Shown piece by piece: positions 16,519 through 25,800 of a stretch of 39,206 nucleotides of DNA (positions are counted from its first letter, which is position 1; each line of letters opens with the position of its first letter). Under the pieces are notes generated by a model. That model worked only from the letters and a program-made list of their open reading frames with translations, had not been told where the DNA came from and did not search any database. This DNA comes from an uncultured Lachnospiraceae bacterium (lineage in GTDB: Bacteria; Bacillota; Clostridia; Lachnospirales; Lachnospiraceae). The stretch is taken from positions 1 through 39,206 of the forward strand of contig CANQDA010000032.1 in NCBI GenBank assembly GCA_947591155.1. Direction: 5' to 3'. Both the position numbers and the translations under genes were made by a program.

Positions 16519-17517
16519 ATGTGTGAGTTTAGTGTTATTATACCTGTTTATAATGAAGAAAAGAAGTTAAAACAAAATATAGATTTTCTGTACAAGGAGG
16601 ATTATTCGAATTTTGAACTGATTTTGGTAGATGATGGTTCAACAGATTGTTCGGGCAAAATTTGTGATGAAATATGTGATGAGCGAACGAACTGTAAAGT
16701 TATACATAAGAAAAATGGTGGCTGTGTTGATGCAAGGCAGACCGGTATTAATGCAGCGAAAGGAAGGTATATTGTTTTTATTGACGCTGATGATCATATT
16801 TTGCCGGGATATTTTTCGAGTCTATGCAAAGCTGTTATGAATAAAGCCGACATATATTTACTGAATAGTGTTTATAGTGAGAATGGTTCTAAAGAGGTTT
16901 ATGTTAAAGATACGGATTTTCCACATGGATATGTAGATAAAAAAATATTGGATAAGAAAATTCTTTTTGGAAATGACACAACTGTATGGAATAAGATTTA
17001 TGTCAGGAAGTTAATAGTAGATAATAATATTGTTTTCCCAGAAAAAATAACATATGCTGAAGATGTATATCTTAATTTGAGATATAGCAGGTTTGTAAGA
17101 ACGGTTTATTGTCAAGACTCAGCAAAATATTTTCATGTTCATGGTTCTCCGACCAGTGTTGTTAAAAACGATCTGTGTACCACAAGACTTAAGGATATGG
17201 ATATTGTGTACAAAGAAGCATGTAGTTATATAAGTGATATGAGGGTTTCAGATGAAGTAAAAAAAGGATTTTTCTCCTCATATATATTTATTCTGGCAAG
17301 AATAATAAATGATATTTATTTAAGTGGAATTGGAATTATGCAATTAAAGGATATACTTGCAAACCTTAAGATCAACAAACGATTACATGTATCAGATTGT
17401 GATAGGATTGCGGGAAAAATATATGCATATTTGATTTATAGGAAAAATATAAGATTATTGTCAATTGTTATGAAAATTAGAAATAAAAAAAATATTATGA
17501 AGAAAAAAGGTAACTAG
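16519..17517 (+). CDS. Glycosyltransferase family 2 (GT-A fold)
   Basis: The 332-residue enzyme has the family 2 start FSVIIPVYNEEKKLKQNIDFL, LVDDGSTDCSGKICDE, HKKNGGCVDARQTGINAAKG and the metal motif FIDADDHILPG. The later ITYAEDVYLNLRY segment fits an inverting transferase. It probably adds a further residue to the repeat unit. AAGAGG precedes the ATG. It is very AT-rich. It sits between the sulfotransferase-like gene and the dideoxysugar genes, so it is one candidate to use the dideoxysugar donor; that link is positional only. Confidence 0.87.
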   Translation: MCEFSVIIPVYNEEKKLKQNIDFLYKEDYSNFELILVDDGSTDCSGKICDEICDERTNCKVIHKKNGGCVDARQTGINAAKGRYIVFIDADDHILPGYFSSLCKAVMNKADIYLLNSVYSENGSKEVYVKDTDFPHGYVDKKILDKKILFGNDTTVWNKIYVRKLIVDNNIVFPEKITYAEDVYLNLRYSRFVRTVYCQDSAKYFHVHGSPTSVVKNDLCTTRLKDMDIVYKEACSYISDMRVSDEVKKGFFSSYIFILARIINDIYLSGIGIMQLKDILANLKINKRLHVSDCDRIAGKIYAYLIYRKNIRLLSIVMKIRNKKNIMKKKGN

Positions 17518-17658
17518 AAAAATGTAATAATTAAATGGATTATTATAAAATGGTATTTTCATGTTAAATCAATTGAAATTAAAAGACATATTACAGTTTG
17601 GATGAATTTTTGTAATGATGACTGTAATTTATTGGTAAAGGATAAAGAGGAAAAAGAC

Positions 17659-19047
17659 ATGGATATAATTACTAAAATGGTAAAATCATGGGCTGATGAA
17701 GAGGGAAAGGTCAATACTACTGCTGAACTTCTGGGCTGGATAAAGGAACTAAACGAAACAACCTTTGTAAATATTAAAGAATGTAGTATTAATGACAGCA
17801 CATTCTGGTTCTATGATGATTATAACGGAGAAGTGATAAACCGTAAGAGAAGTTTCTTTTCAATAAAAGGCATGAGACGCTTTGAGGATGGAGAATTTAA
17901 AGGAGAGCAGCCCATTATTATTCAGCCGGAGATAGGCTATCTTGGCATTATTTGTCGGGAAATTGATGGAGTCCTGCATTTTCTTATGCAGGCCAAAATT
18001 GAACCAGGCAATGTTAACTGTGTTCAAATTTCACCTACTATTCAGGCAACAAAAAGTAATTTTACAAGGGCACACGGAGGAAAACTTCCTACATATTTTG
18101 AATTTTTTGAACATTCAGAACGTTATGAGGTGATTTATGACCAAATTCAGTCAGAGCAGGCTACAAGATTTTATAAGAAACGTAACCGTAATATGCTCAT
18201 GATAGTAAATGAAGAGTTTGAGATTTATCCTAATTTTCGCTGGATGACCCTCGGACAGATAAAGAAATTGATGGAAATTGATAATCTTGTAAATATGGAT
18301 ACCAGGACAGTGCTGTCAGGTATTCCGTTTGTTACATATGCCGTATCTGCAGATGAGAAGAAAGAACTTCTTAAGTATTTTAAGAATACACCACTGTTTT
18401 ATTCAATATTTGATGCTAATCCACAGGACAGCCTGCCATGGATATATCAGAAACTTAACAATTATAAAATGTTCAAAGATATTAAACTGGCAACGGTTCC
18501 GTTAAACCAACTTGTAGACTGGAAAATTGATGAGTACGGAATCACATGTAGGAAACAGGCTGATTTTATGGTGAGATATTATGATATTGAGATTTCGGGA
18601 AGAGAAGTACAGCACTGGTCGCAGCCTCTGTTTAAGGCAATCGATATGGCAACATTTGGGCTACTGTCAAAAGTGAATGAAGGGAAAAGGCAATATCTTG
18701 TAAAGATTAAACCGGAAATAGGTTCTTTTGACAAAGCTGAGGTTGGTCCGTCAATACAATGGGAACCTTCACATTATCTGTACAATGATAATGAGGTTGA
18801 AAAATTATTCAGAAAAAAATATGAAAATAGGCAGGGCATCATGGTTGATGTTGTTCTTTCAGAGGAAGGAGGCCGATTCTATCATGAGCAGAATAATAAC
18901 GTGATCATTGAAATTGATGAAAAAGAATTATCAAATCTTCCCGATGATTATATATGGGTGGACTATGCAACCTTAAATTATCTGGTTCAGATTAACAATT
19001 GTCTGAATATACAACTGAGAAATCTGTTGTCATTAATCAAAATATGA
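17659..19047 (+). CDS. NDP-hexose 2,3-dehydratase
   Basis: The 462-residue product is a 2,3-dehydratase of the EvaA/TylX3/SpnO family, which removes the C2 hydroxyl from dTDP-4-keto-6-deoxyglucose in 2,6-dideoxysugar synthesis. The two tandem family halves are visible. The first carries HFLMQAKIEPGN and ISPTIQATKSNFTRAHGG (about 106-140); the second repeats the theme as YLVKIKPEIGSF and GPSIQWEPSHYLYND near 347-380. Length is normal for the family. The next two genes supply the 3- and 4-ketoreductases needed to finish the sugar. The ATG at 17659 follows AGAGGA at a good distance; a frame start at 17602 has no clear ribosome site. The family is best known from antibiotic glycosylation, so its place in a capsule operon is notable. 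Confidence 0.9.
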   Translation: MDIITKMVKSWADEEGKVNTTAELLGWIKELNETTFVNIKECSINDSTFWFYDDYNGEVINRKRSFFSIKGMRRFEDGEFKGEQPIIIQPEIGYLGIICREIDGVLHFLMQAKIEPGNVNCVQISPTIQATKSNFTRAHGGKLPTYFEFFEHSERYEVIYDQIQSEQATRFYKKRNRNMLMIVNEEFEIYPNFRWMTLGQIKKLMEIDNLVNMDTRTVLSGIPFVTYAVSADEKKELLKYFKNTPLFYSIFDANPQDSLPWIYQKLNNYKMFKDIKLATVPLNQLVDWKIDEYGITCRKQADFMVRYYDIEISGREVQHWSQPLFKAIDMATFGLLSKVNEGKRQYLVKIKPEIGSFDKAEVGPSIQWEPSHYLYNDNEVEKLFRKKYENRQGIMVDVVLSEEGGRFYHEQNNNVIIEIDEKELSNLPDDYIWVDYATLNYLVQINNCLNIQLRNLLSLIKI

Positions 19048-19063
19048 GAAATGGGAGAATAAA

Positions 19064-20113
19064 ATGCGAATAGGTATAATATGCCCATCAGAGATTGCAA
19101 TTCGCAGGTTTATGCCTGCACTTCAACAATGTGAGGATCTTATCTTTGTAGGAGTCGGTGTTTATACAAGAGAAGAACTTTATGGCTCAGAAAATATAAG
19201 TGATGAGGCTTTTTTGAAGGCGCAAAGGACAGAAAAAGAAAAAGCGAAAGCATTTATTGATCAGTATGGAGGAAAAATTTTTGACGGATATGAAGCAATA
19301 ACAACATCTCCTGAAATAGACTGCCTGTATATTCCTCTGCCTCCAGCTCTTCATTTTAAATGGGCGAAAAAGGCGTTGGAGAACGGTAAACATGTTCTTG
19401 TAGAAAAACCGTCTACCACATCTGCAGAAGAAACGAAAGAACTTGTAGAAATAGCATCAGAAAAGAATCTGGCTTTCCACGAAAACTATATGTTTGTTTT
19501 CCATAGACAGATTAATGCCGTAGAAAAGATAATTCAGGGTGGTGAGATAGGAGATGTAAGGCTTTATCGGATATCTTTTGGGTTTCCACGTCGAGCTGCA
19601 AGTGATTTCCGCTACAATAAGGCACTTGGAGGAGGGGCTTTGATAGATGCAGGAGGATATACAATACGATATGCAGTTCAGTTGCTGGGATCATCAGCTA
19701 CGATACGGTATGCTCAATCCAACTATATAAATGGATTTGAAGTAGATATGTACGGATCAGCGGCTTTGGTTAATAAAGACGGAATAACGGCTCAAATTGC
19801 TTTTGGCATGGATAATAATTATAAATGTGAGCTTGAAGTATGGGGAAGTAAAGGATGTCTGACAACGAGAAGAGTTTTAACTGCCCCTGTTGGGTTTGTG
19901 CCGACAGCAGTAATACGGAATGGCAATGAAGAGAGGACAGTTGATCTTCCAGAGGATGACGCATTCCTAAAATCAATCCGTCATTTTATGGATTGTATAC
20001 AAATTGAAGAAATCAGGAAAGAAAGGTATAGCATGATTGTAAAGCAAGCAGAACTGATAGACGAATTTAAAAGGCAGGCTGGCAATGATACAAGTATTGC
20101 AGGAAAGGATTAA
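19064..20113 (+). CDS. Gfo/Idh/MocA oxidoreductase, predicted NDP-sugar 3-ketoreductase
   Basis: The 349-residue protein has the N-terminal NAD(P)-binding fold of the Gfo/Idh/MocA family (MRIGIICPSEIAIRRFMPAL), the active-site lysine in HVLVEKPSTTSAEE near residue 115, and FHENYMFVFHRQI. GGALIDAGGYTIRY is the expected C-terminal-domain start. Relatives such as TylC1 and SpnN reduce the 3-keto group right after the 2,3-dehydratase step, because the diketo product is unstable. Adjacency to the dehydratase (16 bases) makes the same role likely here. GGGAGA precedes the ATG. The stereochemistry of the product cannot be read. Confidence 0.85.
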   Translation: MRIGIICPSEIAIRRFMPALQQCEDLIFVGVGVYTREELYGSENISDEAFLKAQRTEKEKAKAFIDQYGGKIFDGYEAITTSPEIDCLYIPLPPALHFKWAKKALENGKHVLVEKPSTTSAEETKELVEIASEKNLAFHENYMFVFHRQINAVEKIIQGGEIGDVRLYRISFGFPRRAASDFRYNKALGGGALIDAGGYTIRYAVQLLGSSATIRYAQSNYINGFEVDMYGSAALVNKDGITAQIAFGMDNNYKCELEVWGSKGCLTTRRVLTAPVGFVPTAVIRNGNEERTVDLPEDDAFLKSIRHFMDCIQIEEIRKERYSMIVKQAELIDEFKRQAGNDTSIAGKD

Positions 20114-20117
20114 TTAA

Positions 20118-21011
20118 ATGAAAAGGGTAGCAGTTTTGGGAGCAAATGGTTACATAGCAAGAAATTTGGTTTATGTTTTGAAAAGGGATTATCCGGATTA
20201 TGAACTGAATCTTTACGGAATAGAACCGAAAAGTTTAGACAACTGTGAAAATTATGTATCAGTGGACATGACTGCCAAGGAAGACGTAAAAAAAATAGAT
20301 CTGTCCTGCGATATAGTATTTATGTTTGTTGGAAAGACAGGAAGTGCAAATGGGTTTGATGAATATGAGGCATTTATTGATGTTAATGAACGGACACTAT
20401 TAAATCTGTTAAATGAGTACCGCAAACAAAAATCAAGGGCAAGAATAGTTTATCCTTCCACACGACTGGTGTACAAAGGGAAAGATGAGCCACAACGAGA
20501 AGAGGATGAAAAGGAATTTAAGACAGTTTATGCCATTAATAAATATGCTTGTGAACAGTATCTTGAACAATTTCATAGAATATATGATGTTCAATATTCA
20601 ATTTTTCGGATATGCATACCGTATGGAACATTAATTCCGAAAGCATCTTCATATGGAACGGCAGAGTTTATGCTTAACAAAGCTGCTAAAGGCGAGAATA
20701 TAACTATTTATGGCGATGGATCTGTAAGAAGAACGCTGACTTATGTATATGATCTCTGCAAAATACTGATTGAAGGGGCAATATCTGAGGGATGTGCAAA
20801 TAGTGTTTTTAATGTTGGTGGGGAAGATTATAGTCTTAAAGATATGGCTGAATTGATTGCAAAAAAATACGGGATTGGCATTGACTATGTTCCTTGGCCC
20901 GATGATGCGTTAAAAATTGAGTCAGGAAGTACAGTGTTTGATTCATCAAAGTTGGATGCATTAATAAAGAATCACATGACAAAAAGTAGGTTTGTTGAAT
21001 GGCTAAAATGA
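20118..21011 (+). CDS. NAD-dependent epimerase/dehydratase family protein, predicted 4-ketoreductase
   Basis: The 297-residue product is an extended short-chain dehydrogenase. It has the nucleotide-binding VLGANGYIARNL at the N-terminus, a serine/threonine in VYPSTRLVYKG, the catalytic YxxxK in YAINKY (Tyr about 138, Lys about 142), and RRTLTYVYDL further on. In a 2,3-dehydratase/3-ketoreductase cassette the usual partner is a 4-ketoreductase, which would give a dTDP-2,6-dideoxyhexose. Other sugar epimerase or reductase reactions are possible. It starts 4 bases after the previous gene, with AAGGA in front, and its end overlaps the flippase gene. Confidence 0.82.
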   Translation: MKRVAVLGANGYIARNLVYVLKRDYPDYELNLYGIEPKSLDNCENYVSVDMTAKEDVKKIDLSCDIVFMFVGKTGSANGFDEYEAFIDVNERTLLNLLNEYRKQKSRARIVYPSTRLVYKGKDEPQREEDEKEFKTVYAINKYACEQYLEQFHRIYDVQYSIFRICIPYGTLIPKASSYGTAEFMLNKAAKGENITIYGDGSVRRTLTYVYDLCKILIEGAISEGCANSVFNVGGEDYSLKDMAELIAKKYGIGIDYVPWPDDALKIESGSTVFDSSKLDALIKNHMTKSRFVEWLK

Positions 21012-22555
21012 GTAGAAAAGCTTTTGTACTAAAAAATATATTTGCAAAATGGATTGGCATATTATTGATAACTATTTTACAGTTTGTTTCCAGAAAAATT
21101 TTTATTAGTTACTTTTCGGATGATTTATTAGGATTAAGTGGATTGTTGCAATCTGTTGTTGCAATGCTTAGTTTGTTAGAACTAGGTGTTGGAAGTGCAA
21201 TTTATTATACTTTATATGAACCATTGTCAAATAGAAATACAGAAAAAATAATTGCAATTATAAGATTATATAAAAAAATATATACATATATTGGCTGTAC
21301 AGTTCTTTTTCTTGGATTAATTATGATTCCGTTCCTTTCAAGATTTATAGATGCAAGTATAAATATAAGGACAGTACGCATAGCATTTTGCATATTTTTA
21401 ATTGATACTGCGTCATCATATTTTTTGGCTTATCGACGCAATATATTTAATGCAGATCAAAAAGAATATTTTTGTACAAATGTAGATACAGTAACAACTG
21501 CTTTAGGCGTTATTACTCAAATATTGTTCACAATATTTACGCATAATTATTATTTATATTTAGTTGGGAAAGTTATATGGACTATAAGTGCGAATATCAT
21601 TATCTATATTTCTTCTTCTAAAAAATATAGATATATAAACAAAGATACTAATTATGTTTTGCCATTGGAATATATACAAGAATTTAAGAAAAATTTAAAA
21701 ACATTATGTATAAGTAATGTATCTTCATATTTAGTGTTTGGAACGGATAATTTATTGATTTCAAATTATGTGTGTATAGGAAGCGTTTTTATCTATTCTA
21801 ATTATAGCACAATAATAAATACAGTAAATAAATTGTTGCATAATATTTTTGATTCAGCACAAGCGAGTGTTGGTAACTATGTTGTAAATAATGATGTTAA
21901 TAAGGTCTATAAATTGTTTGAAAATATATTTTTTATAAATTATATGATTACTTGTTTTTCATCAGTTTCATTAGTTACAATGTTAAATCCTTTTATAAAG
22001 ATTTGGTTGGGTAATAAATATATCTGGCCATTATATATAGTTATTATATTAGTAGCTAACAATTACTTTAGATTCATAAACCAAACGATTGCGTTGTTTC
22101 GGAATGCAATCGGCTTGTATAGTCCATATAGTTTTTATAAATATTGGGGATTGGTTGAAGGTATAGTAAATATAGTTGCTTCATTATTATTTATTCAATT
22201 ATTCAAAAGTGAGAAAATTATTGGTGTTTTTTTGGGGACCACTGTAAGTACAATTTTTGTTTTTTCTTTTAATGGAATACATGCGTTATTTAAATATTAT
22301 TTTGGAATAGAAAAGTTAAAAGGATTTGAAAGAAAATATATCATATACGTATTGCTGACAGTGATGTATTCGTGTTTGAGTTTAACATTACTCAAGTTTT
22401 TTAAGACAGATAACGATTATATTAAATTTGTTTTTTCAGCAATCATATCTATTTTAATTCCTAACGCGTTAAATTTTATGCTTTTCGGGAAAAGTTCAAA
22501 TTTTGCCTTTATTAAATCTGTGATTTTCCGACAGAAAACCAGCATAATTAAATAG
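20999..22555 (+). CDS. wzx: Wzx-like flippase (MOP/polysaccharide transporter family)
   Basis: The 518-residue protein has about 12-14 membrane segments and resembles PST-type exporters. It shows FVSRKIFISYFSDDLLGLSGLLQSVVAMLSLLELGVGSAIYY near the start and the mid-protein pattern SSYLVFGTDNLLISNYVCIGSVFIYSNYS. It would flip the undecaprenyl-linked repeat unit to the outer face for Wzy. The gene overlaps the preceding reductase; ATG 20999 has AGG 8 bases upstream, and ATG 21008, overlapping the stop as ATGA, is the alternative. This is one of the most AT-rich genes in the island. Confidence 0.87.
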   Translation: MAKMSRKAFVLKNIFAKWIGILLITILQFVSRKIFISYFSDDLLGLSGLLQSVVAMLSLLELGVGSAIYYTLYEPLSNRNTEKIIAIIRLYKKIYTYIGCTVLFLGLIMIPFLSRFIDASINIRTVRIAFCIFLIDTASSYFLAYRRNIFNADQKEYFCTNVDTVTTALGVITQILFTIFTHNYYLYLVGKVIWTISANIIIYISSSKKYRYINKDTNYVLPLEYIQEFKKNLKTLCISNVSSYLVFGTDNLLISNYVCIGSVFIYSNYSTIINTVNKLLHNIFDSAQASVGNYVVNNDVNKVYKLFENIFFINYMITCFSSVSLVTMLNPFIKIWLGNKYIWPLYIVIILVANNYFRFINQTIALFRNAIGLYSPYSFYKYWGLVEGIVNIVASLLFIQLFKSEKIIGVFLGTTVSTIFVFSFNGIHALFKYYFGIEKLKGFERKYIIYVLLTVMYSCLSLTLLKFFKTDNDYIKFVFSAIISILIPNALNFMLFGKSSNFAFIKSVIFRQKTSIIK

Positions 22556-22585
22556 GAGATAAAAAGATTTAGAGGAGAAATGCGT

Positions 22586-23776
22586 ATGAATATTATAATG
22601 GTATTTGATGGGCTTCAGATTGGTGGAGTAGAACGTGTTGGCGCTGATTATGCAAAAATTTTGTGTGAGATGGGACATGATGTTACAATAATTAACTTAA
22701 ATGATAAATATTGTGAAATGGAAAAAGAATTTCCAACACAATGTGGGGTGATTCATATTAAATATCCCCGAAAGTATTCGCCTGAGAGTTATTTTTGGAT
22801 GAATGAAAAAGGTGGAAAATATGTATTTATATATCCGTTAGTTTATTTTGCCTTATCCATATTTAATAAGACATATAGAGTGTATTGCCGAAACAGTAAC
22901 AAGTTATTAAGAAAAACTTATGACATTGTAATTTCCTTTGCAGGTCATATAAATGATTTGGCATTTGTAGGGAATGATTTTGTAAGAAGTAAAAAGAAGT
23001 TATGCTGGCTTCACGGGGCGTTATATAGTTATTTGTTATTGTCGGGTGGATACATGAAGGAATATATGAAAATTAAGAATCTTGTTGTTTCAGTGGATGA
23101 TGCCCAAGAGGAGGTATTGGCGTACAAGCCTAATTTAAAGCTTAATATAAAAAAATTATATAATCCTACTTTCATAATTAATCGAACAATAGACAAAGAT
23201 AAGGTAGAAAAATTACAAAGAGAATATGGGAAATTTGCAGTTATGATTGCCAGATTTTCTTATCCTCAGAAAGATCAATATACAGTGGTAAATGCTATAA
23301 AAATTGTAAGAGAAAAGTATGGAGAAAATATAAATCTTGTTTTGGTTGGTGATGGACCAGAGAAAGAAAAAGTTATGAATGCCGTAAATTGTTTTGATAA
23401 TAATATAAAAAACCATATTTTTTTTGAGGGTACCAGGACAGATCTTCAGAATTACTATAGCGCCGCTTATATATTGTTGCATGCAAGTGTTGCAGGGGAG
23501 GGATTGCCAACGGTTATTCTTGAAGCGATGGCTTATAATTTACCGGTAGTTGTTACAGATTCAAAAACGGGGCCAAGGGAAATATTAAATGATAATCAGT
23601 ATGGTCTGCTTTGTCGGGTACAAGATCCAGAAGACATGGCTCAAAAAGTGCATTCATTGCTTGGTAATGTGGAATTATATAGACATTATCAGGATATGGG
23701 CAGAAAGCGTATAAAAGATTTTGATCCTAAAAGAATAGGTAATCAATTAAAAGCGATTTTGGAGAATTTATTATAA
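22586..23776 (+). CDS. Glycosyltransferase family 4 (GT-B fold)
   Basis: The 396-residue enzyme begins MNIIMVFDGLQIGGVERVGADYAKIL, a typical GT4 acceptor-domain start. The donor domain has MIARFSYPQKDQYTVVNAI, LVLVGDGPEKEKV and the E-x7-E motif in GEGLPTVILEAMAYNLPVV. It would add the last identified sugar of the repeat unit. AGAGGAG at 22571-22577 is 8 bases before ATG 22586 but only 2 before ATG 22580, so the later start is preferred. It is the final gene of the AT-rich block. The lic-type module follows after a 248-base gap. Confidence 0.88.
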   Translation: MNIIMVFDGLQIGGVERVGADYAKILCEMGHDVTIINLNDKYCEMEKEFPTQCGVIHIKYPRKYSPESYFWMNEKGGKYVFIYPLVYFALSIFNKTYRVYCRNSNKLLRKTYDIVISFAGHINDLAFVGNDFVRSKKKLCWLHGALYSYLLLSGGYMKEYMKIKNLVVSVDDAQEEVLAYKPNLKLNIKKLYNPTFIINRTIDKDKVEKLQREYGKFAVMIARFSYPQKDQYTVVNAIKIVREKYGENINLVLVGDGPEKEKVMNAVNCFDNNIKNHIFFEGTRTDLQNYYSAAYILLHASVAGEGLPTVILEAMAYNLPVVVTDSKTGPREILNDNQYGLLCRVQDPEDMAQKVHSLLGNVELYRHYQDMGRKRIKDFDPKRIGNQLKAILENLL

Positions 23777-23792
23777 ATCATCGTGTGAGAAA

Positions 23793-24065
23793 TTACATAG
23801 CACAACGGGTACGTAGATCTTTTATCACCAGCACAACTATTGTATGTTTTGCATAATCAGTAAAGAGTCGTTCTGTAGGGACGAAATTGTGTGGTGGTTT
23901 AATCTTGAATATCTGGATTTCAACAAGAATTTTGTAGAGCGACTTTGCTTTGGCAATTGTGTTGTTAATTTTAAGTGGTGGGTCTTTTGAGGTTTTGTTC
24001 ACGAAAACGAAAGGAGCGATGTTCATGAATCTACAGGAATCTAACATATTGAGAACGTTGCTCAA
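23793..24065 (-). other. Unassigned antisense frame in the gap before the lic module
   Basis: The 248-base gap between the last glycosyltransferase and the licC-licA gene holds an open frame of 90 codons on the opposite strand. It reads like a real protein tail (for example NFVPTERLFTDYAKHTIVVLVIKDLRTRCAM) and could be the end of an unrecognised gene, but it runs into the start of the lic gene and has no clear ribosome site. I do not recognise the family. It may mark the recombination join between the AT-rich block and the lic module. Confidence 0.22.
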
Positions 24066-25800
24066 AGAGCCGTTCGTAAATCAACGCATTTTGGCAGAGA
24101 CGTCCGGACACAGCCTCGGCATTGTGAACCGATCTCTGCGGTCATTGATTGAGAAAGACTATCTTAACGAGGCTGCACAGCTGACGGAGAAAGCAAGAGC
24201 CGAGATAAAGGAAAAGGCACCGCAAAACGCGATCATTTTAGCGGCAGGCTTTGGAATGAGGATGGTTCCCATCAATCTTTCAACGCCGAAAGCGCTTCTG
24301 GAGGTCAACGGCGAAAAGCTGATTGACCGCCTGATCAGGCAGCTAAAAGAGGCCGGTGTGAATGATATAACCGTGGTGGTCGGATTTATGAAGGAATCGT
24401 TTGAATATCTGATTGACGAGTACGGCGTGGAACTGGTTGTCAACGAGGAATACGCCATAAAAAATAATCTCCATTCTCTGGCGCTGGTCGCCGACCGTAT
24501 TCACAATACCTACATTGTTCCCTGCGATATCTGGTGCGACAGCAATCCGTTTGATCCGACGGAGTTGTACAGTTGGTATATGGTCAATGATCTCATAGAG
24601 GAGGAATCAGATGTGCGGGTTACCAGGAAAATGGAGCTCGCCATCATCCCGGAAAAAAGCGCCGGGAATGCGATGATCGGCATTACATATCTGCTGGAAC
24701 CGGAAGCGTCGGCTGTGCGTGAGAGGCTTAAAATGATGGATATTGAAAAATATGCGGACTGTTTCTGGGAGGAAACCCTGTACACAAAAGACCGCATGAT
24801 TGTCCGCGCGAGGGTTGTAAAAAGCACGGATGTGACAGAAATTAACACCTATGAGCAGCTCCGCGATCTTGATTCTGATTCCAATCAGCTTCAGTCAGAT
24901 GCTATCAAGACGATTGCAAAGGCGCTCAAATGTAAAGAAGATGAGATAACAGGTATCAGCGTTCTGAAAAAAGGAATGACGAACCGCAGTTTTCTTTTCA
25001 GCGCAAAGGGCGGGAAGTATATCATGCGGATCCCCGGTGAAGGCACGGACCAGCTGATCGACCGTGAGCAGGAGACCGAGGTGTTCCGGGCTTTATCGGG
25101 CCTCGGTCTTTGCGACGATCCTGTTTATATCAATCCGAAAAACGGCTATAAGATAACAAAATTTCTGGATGGCGTCAGAGTGTGCGACACAAATAATGTG
25201 GGGGAGCTGCGAAAGTGCATGAAGTTGCTCTCATATTTTCACAAAATGAAATTAAGTGTTCCGCACACGTTTGACATCTTTGGGCAGATAGAATTTTATG
25301 AGTCCCTCTGGGACGGCAAGCCCTCAATGTACCGTGATTACAGCCGTACAAAAAAGAATGCTTTATCACTGCGTGAATACATCGAACGGACAAGAACCGA
25401 CTGGTGCCTTACACATATTGATGCAGTGCCGGACAATTTTCTTTTTTATGACACTCCGGATGGCGAGGCCTTGCAGCTTACTGACTGGGAATATGCCGGG
25501 ATGCAGGATCCGCATGTGGATATTGCGATGTTCTGTATTTACAGCCTTTATAGTAAGCGCCAGGCGGACAGGCTTATCAATATTTACTTTGAGGAATCCG
25601 GGCAGGAATGTACGACCGCGATCCGTGCAAAGATTTACTGCTACATCGCCATCTGTGGTCTTTTGTGGTCGAACTGGTGCGAGTTCAAGAGCCATCTTGG
25701 CGTGGAATTCGGCGAATACAGCTTGCGACAGTATCGGTATGCGAAAGATTTTTATAGATACGCACATGAGGAGATGAAGAAGATAGATGAACAAGGTTGA
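24025..25800 (+). CDS. HTH-LicC-LicA fusion: CTP:phosphocholine cytidylyltransferase / choline kinase
   Basis: This 591-residue protein has three parts. Residues 1-65 look like a winged-helix HTH domain (NILRTLLKEPFVNQRILAETSGHSLGIVNRSLRSLIEKDYL). Residues about 68-300 are a LicC-like nucleotidyltransferase (AIILAAGFGMRM, STPKALLEVNGE, metal Asp in VPCDIWCD). From about 310 to the end is a LicA-type choline kinase with THIDAVPDNFLF near 463-474 and LTDWEYAGMQDPHVDIAMF near 485-503. Together they would phosphorylate choline and activate it as CDP-choline for decorating a surface glycan. AAGGAG at 24011-24016 is 8 bases before ATG 24025, so the longer upstream frame is not used. The HTH part might regulate the module; this is inference. 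Ethanolamine or another amino alcohol is an alternative substrate. Confidence 0.88.
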   Translation: MNLQESNILRTLLKEPFVNQRILAETSGHSLGIVNRSLRSLIEKDYLNEAAQLTEKARAEIKEKAPQNAIILAAGFGMRMVPINLSTPKALLEVNGEKLIDRLIRQLKEAGVNDITVVVGFMKESFEYLIDEYGVELVVNEEYAIKNNLHSLALVADRIHNTYIVPCDIWCDSNPFDPTELYSWYMVNDLIEEESDVRVTRKMELAIIPEKSAGNAMIGITYLLEPEASAVRERLKMMDIEKYADCFWEETLYTKDRMIVRARVVKSTDVTEINTYEQLRDLDSDSNQLQSDAIKTIAKALKCKEDEITGISVLKKGMTNRSFLFSAKGGKYIMRIPGEGTDQLIDREQETEVFRALSGLGLCDDPVYINPKNGYKITKFLDGVRVCDTNNVGELRKCMKLLSYFHKMKLSVPHTFDIFGQIEFYESLWDGKPSMYRDYSRTKKNALSLREYIERTRTDWCLTHIDAVPDNFLFYDTPDGEALQLTDWEYAGMQDPHVDIAMFCIYSLYSKRQADRLINIYFEESGQECTTAIRAKIYCYIAICGLLWSNWCEFKSHLGVEFGEYSLRQYRYAKDFYRYAHEEMKKIDEQG

